Shown here: positions 62,565 to 64,000 of the stretch, piece after piece
Numbering within the stretch: position 1 is the first letter of the stretch
Layout of the letters: each line of letters opens with the position of its first letter
NCBI RefSeq assembly: GCF_004920405.1
Contig: NZ_RFLV01000001.1
Span: 1,860,001 to 1,924,000 of the forward strand
Direction of reading: 5' to 3'
DNA from: Pseudomonas leptonychotis
GTDB lineage: Bacteria; Pseudomonadota; Gammaproteobacteria; Pseudomonadales; Pseudomonadaceae
DNA: 64,000 bases
Made by a program: the position numbers and the translations under genes
The notes under the pieces: generated by a model
What the model saw: only the letters and a program-made list of their open reading frames with translations
Database searches by the model: none
Told to the model about the DNA's origin: nothing

Positions 62565-63263
62565 TTAGCGTACCGAGCGCAGTGGGGTGGCAAAGCCCGG
62601 GACCACGCGGCCCAAAACCTCGGCGATATAGCCGAGGAATAAGGTGCCCAGCGAACTCTTGTAGTGCTGCGGGTCGGCACTGCCAATCGCCAGTACGCCA
62701 TGCAGGCCTTGGTAGTTAATGCCCACCACGGCCGCTGAGCCGACCTGCGCGCCGTCTGCGCTGCCAAACAGGAAGTTCAGTTCATGCTCGCGCAGCACGC
62801 CACAAATGGTTTTACCGCCGGCCAATAGGCCGCCGATGGCTTGATGTGCCTCGGCGCTGCTGACCGAGCGGCCCACGGGAAGCGGCGCGTCGCTGAACAG
62901 AATCAGGCTGACGAAGGGCACTTGGAACTCACTGCGCAGGCTGTCTTCGACGCAACTGACCACGCCTTCCAGGCTGTTGGCGTCGAGCAGGTCGAGTACC
63001 AGGCGGCGAGTCTTGTCGAATAGGCGGTCGTTGTCGCGGGCCACATCCATCAGCTGTGAAAGGCGATGGCGCATCTCGATGTTGCGCTCGCGCAGCAGTT
63101 TCACCTGGCGCTCGACCAACGACACGGTATCGCCGCGCTGGTGCGGAATGCGCAGCTCGGGGATCAGCTCATCGTGGTCAATAAAGAATTCCGGATGCAG
63201 CCTTAGGTAGGCTGCAACCGTTTGTGAATCCAGAGGCTTGGGTGAATCCTGCTTGTCGCTCAT
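62565..63263 (-). CDS. DUF484 GAF-like protein (YigA type)
   Basis: 232 aa from ATG 63263, overlapping dapF by [50 protein letters not shown] is the DUF484 signature, followed by a coiled coil and a GAF-like fold ([48 protein letters not shown]). It is always found between dapF and xerC in gammaproteobacteria; function unknown. Confidence 0.93.
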   Translation of the reverse strand: MSDKQDSPKPLDSQTVAAYLRLHPEFFIDHDELIPELRIPHQRGDTVSLVERQVKLLRERNIEMRHRLSQLMDVARDNDRLFDKTRRLVLDLLDANSLEGVVSCVEDSLRSEFQVPFVSLILFSDAPLPVGRSVSSAEAHQAIGGLLAGGKTICGVLREHELNFLFGSADGAQVGSAAVVGINYQGLHGVLAIGSADPQHYKSSLGTLFLGYIAEVLGRVVPGFATPLRSVR

Positions 63264-64000
63264 AAACGAACCTGTCCTTCGTACACACGTACTGCGGGTC
63301 CGCTCATCATAACGGGCTGGCCCGGACCTGCCCACTCGATGCTCAGTTTGCCGCCGGGCAATTCGATCTGCAGTGGTGAATCCATCCATCCCTGACTGAT
63401 TGCGGCCACTGCCGCGGCGCAGGCGCCGGTACCGCAGGCTTGGGTTTCCCCAGCGCCGCGCTCCCAGACGCGCAGCTTGGCCTGCTTGCGGTCAACTATT
63501 TGCAGAAACCCGACATTGACCCGCTGGGGAAAGCGCGGGTGGTGTTCGAGTTTTGGCCCCAGGCTGTGCACTGGCGCAGTGTCGACGCTGTCGACGCGCA
63601 GCACCGCATGCGGGTTGCCCATCGAGATGGCGGCGAGTTCAATCGATTGGCCGTCGACGGCCACGCTGTAACTCAGTGCCTGCTGTTCGGCTTGGAAGGG
63701 GATGTCGGCAGGCACCAGGCGCGGCGCGCCCATGTTGACGCTGATCTGGCCGTCACTGCGCACGTCCAGCTCGATGATGCCGCCTTTGGTTTCCACGCGC
63801 ATTTGCTTCTTCACCGTCAGGCGCTTGTCCAGCACAAAGCGCGCGAAGCAGCGTGCGCCGTTGCCGCATTGCTCCACTTCCGAGCCGTCGGAATTGAAGA
63901 TGCGGTAACGGAAGTCCACGTCTGGGCTGCTGGGCGGCTCGACCAACAGCAGCTGATCGAAGCCCACACCGGTGTGGCGATCGCCCCACTGCTTGGCGTT
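63260..64000 (-). CDS. dapF: Diaminopimelate epimerase, incomplete at window end
   Basis: 247 codons are visible; the frame is open to the window edge, so about 30 N-terminal residues are missing. DapF converts LL- to meso-diaminopimelate for lysine and cell wall. Catalytic cysteines are in [14 protein letters not shown] and [18 protein letters not shown] at 63967 is internal and not the start. Confidence 0.96.
   Translation of the reverse strand, partial: NAKQWGDRHTGVGFDQLLLVEPPSSPDVDFRYRIFNSDGSEVEQCGNGARCFARFVLDKRLTVKKQMRVETKGGIIELDVRSDGQISVNMGAPRLVPADIPFQAEQQALSYSVAVDGQSIELAAISMGNPHAVLRVDSVDTAPVHSLGPKLEHHPRFPQRVNVGFLQIVDRKQAKLRVWERGAGETQACGTGACAAAVAAISQGWMDSPLQIELPGGKLSIEWAGPGQPVMMSGPAVRVYEGQVRL

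Overview
The window is chromosomal DNA of a Pseudomonas, most likely of the mendocina/stutzeri/alcaligenes side of the genus. The evidence is the high-GC coding sequence, the gene neighbourhoods trpI-trpBA, argA/argE/pit, spuI-spuABCDEFGH-hacB, serA/D2HGDH, glnK-amtB-sutA and dapF-DUF484-xerC, and an array of near-identical attC sites of the type known from pseudomonad chromosomal integrons. No rRNA, tRNA, prophage or CRISPR array was seen.

Layout. Positions 1-7900: an incomplete DUF1161 gene, two lipoproteins, OsmC, a luciferase-like monooxygenase ending in a 145-bp palindromic MITE-like element, dodecin, divergent trpI and trpBA, and a TetR regulator. 7.9-14 kb: argA, argE, a phosphate transporter with its DUF47 partner, and a CYTH/CHAD protein. 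14-26 kb: the polyamine region, with an extra periplasmic binding protein, spuI, and the divergent spuABCDEFGH operon for gamma-glutamyl-polyamine catabolism and ABC uptake.

26-34.4 kb: an accessory region between spuH and the acylase hacB. It is an integron gene-cassette array of 12 attC sites and about 13 cassettes, all on the minus strand and visibly AT-richer than the flanks, with no integrase gene in the window. From the promoter-proximal (high-coordinate) end it encodes an HsdR_N-type nuclease, a DUF2971 protein, several unknown proteins, an ankyrin protein, a DUF6500-like protein, two different GIY-YIG proteins, an acetyltransferase, a GFA-family protein and a MAPEG membrane protein. 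This is the most novel part of the window and may hold uncharacterised defence functions.

34.4-53.9 kb: hacB with a divergent AraC regulator and a perfect inverted repeat between them, a chemoreceptor, small envelope and hypothetical proteins, serA divergent from its electron-coupled partner D-2-hydroxyglutarate dehydrogenase, a calcium-response-like cluster (two CarP-like beta-propellers around a CarO-like OB-fold protein), a MATE exporter and a LysR regulator.

54-64 kb: a second PuuD-like amidotransferase, comM, ubiK, the nitrogen cluster glnK-amtB-amtB (sigma-54 promoter with upstream NtrC-like sites), sutA, and the minus-strand dapF-DUF484-xerC-HAD operon, cut by the window end.
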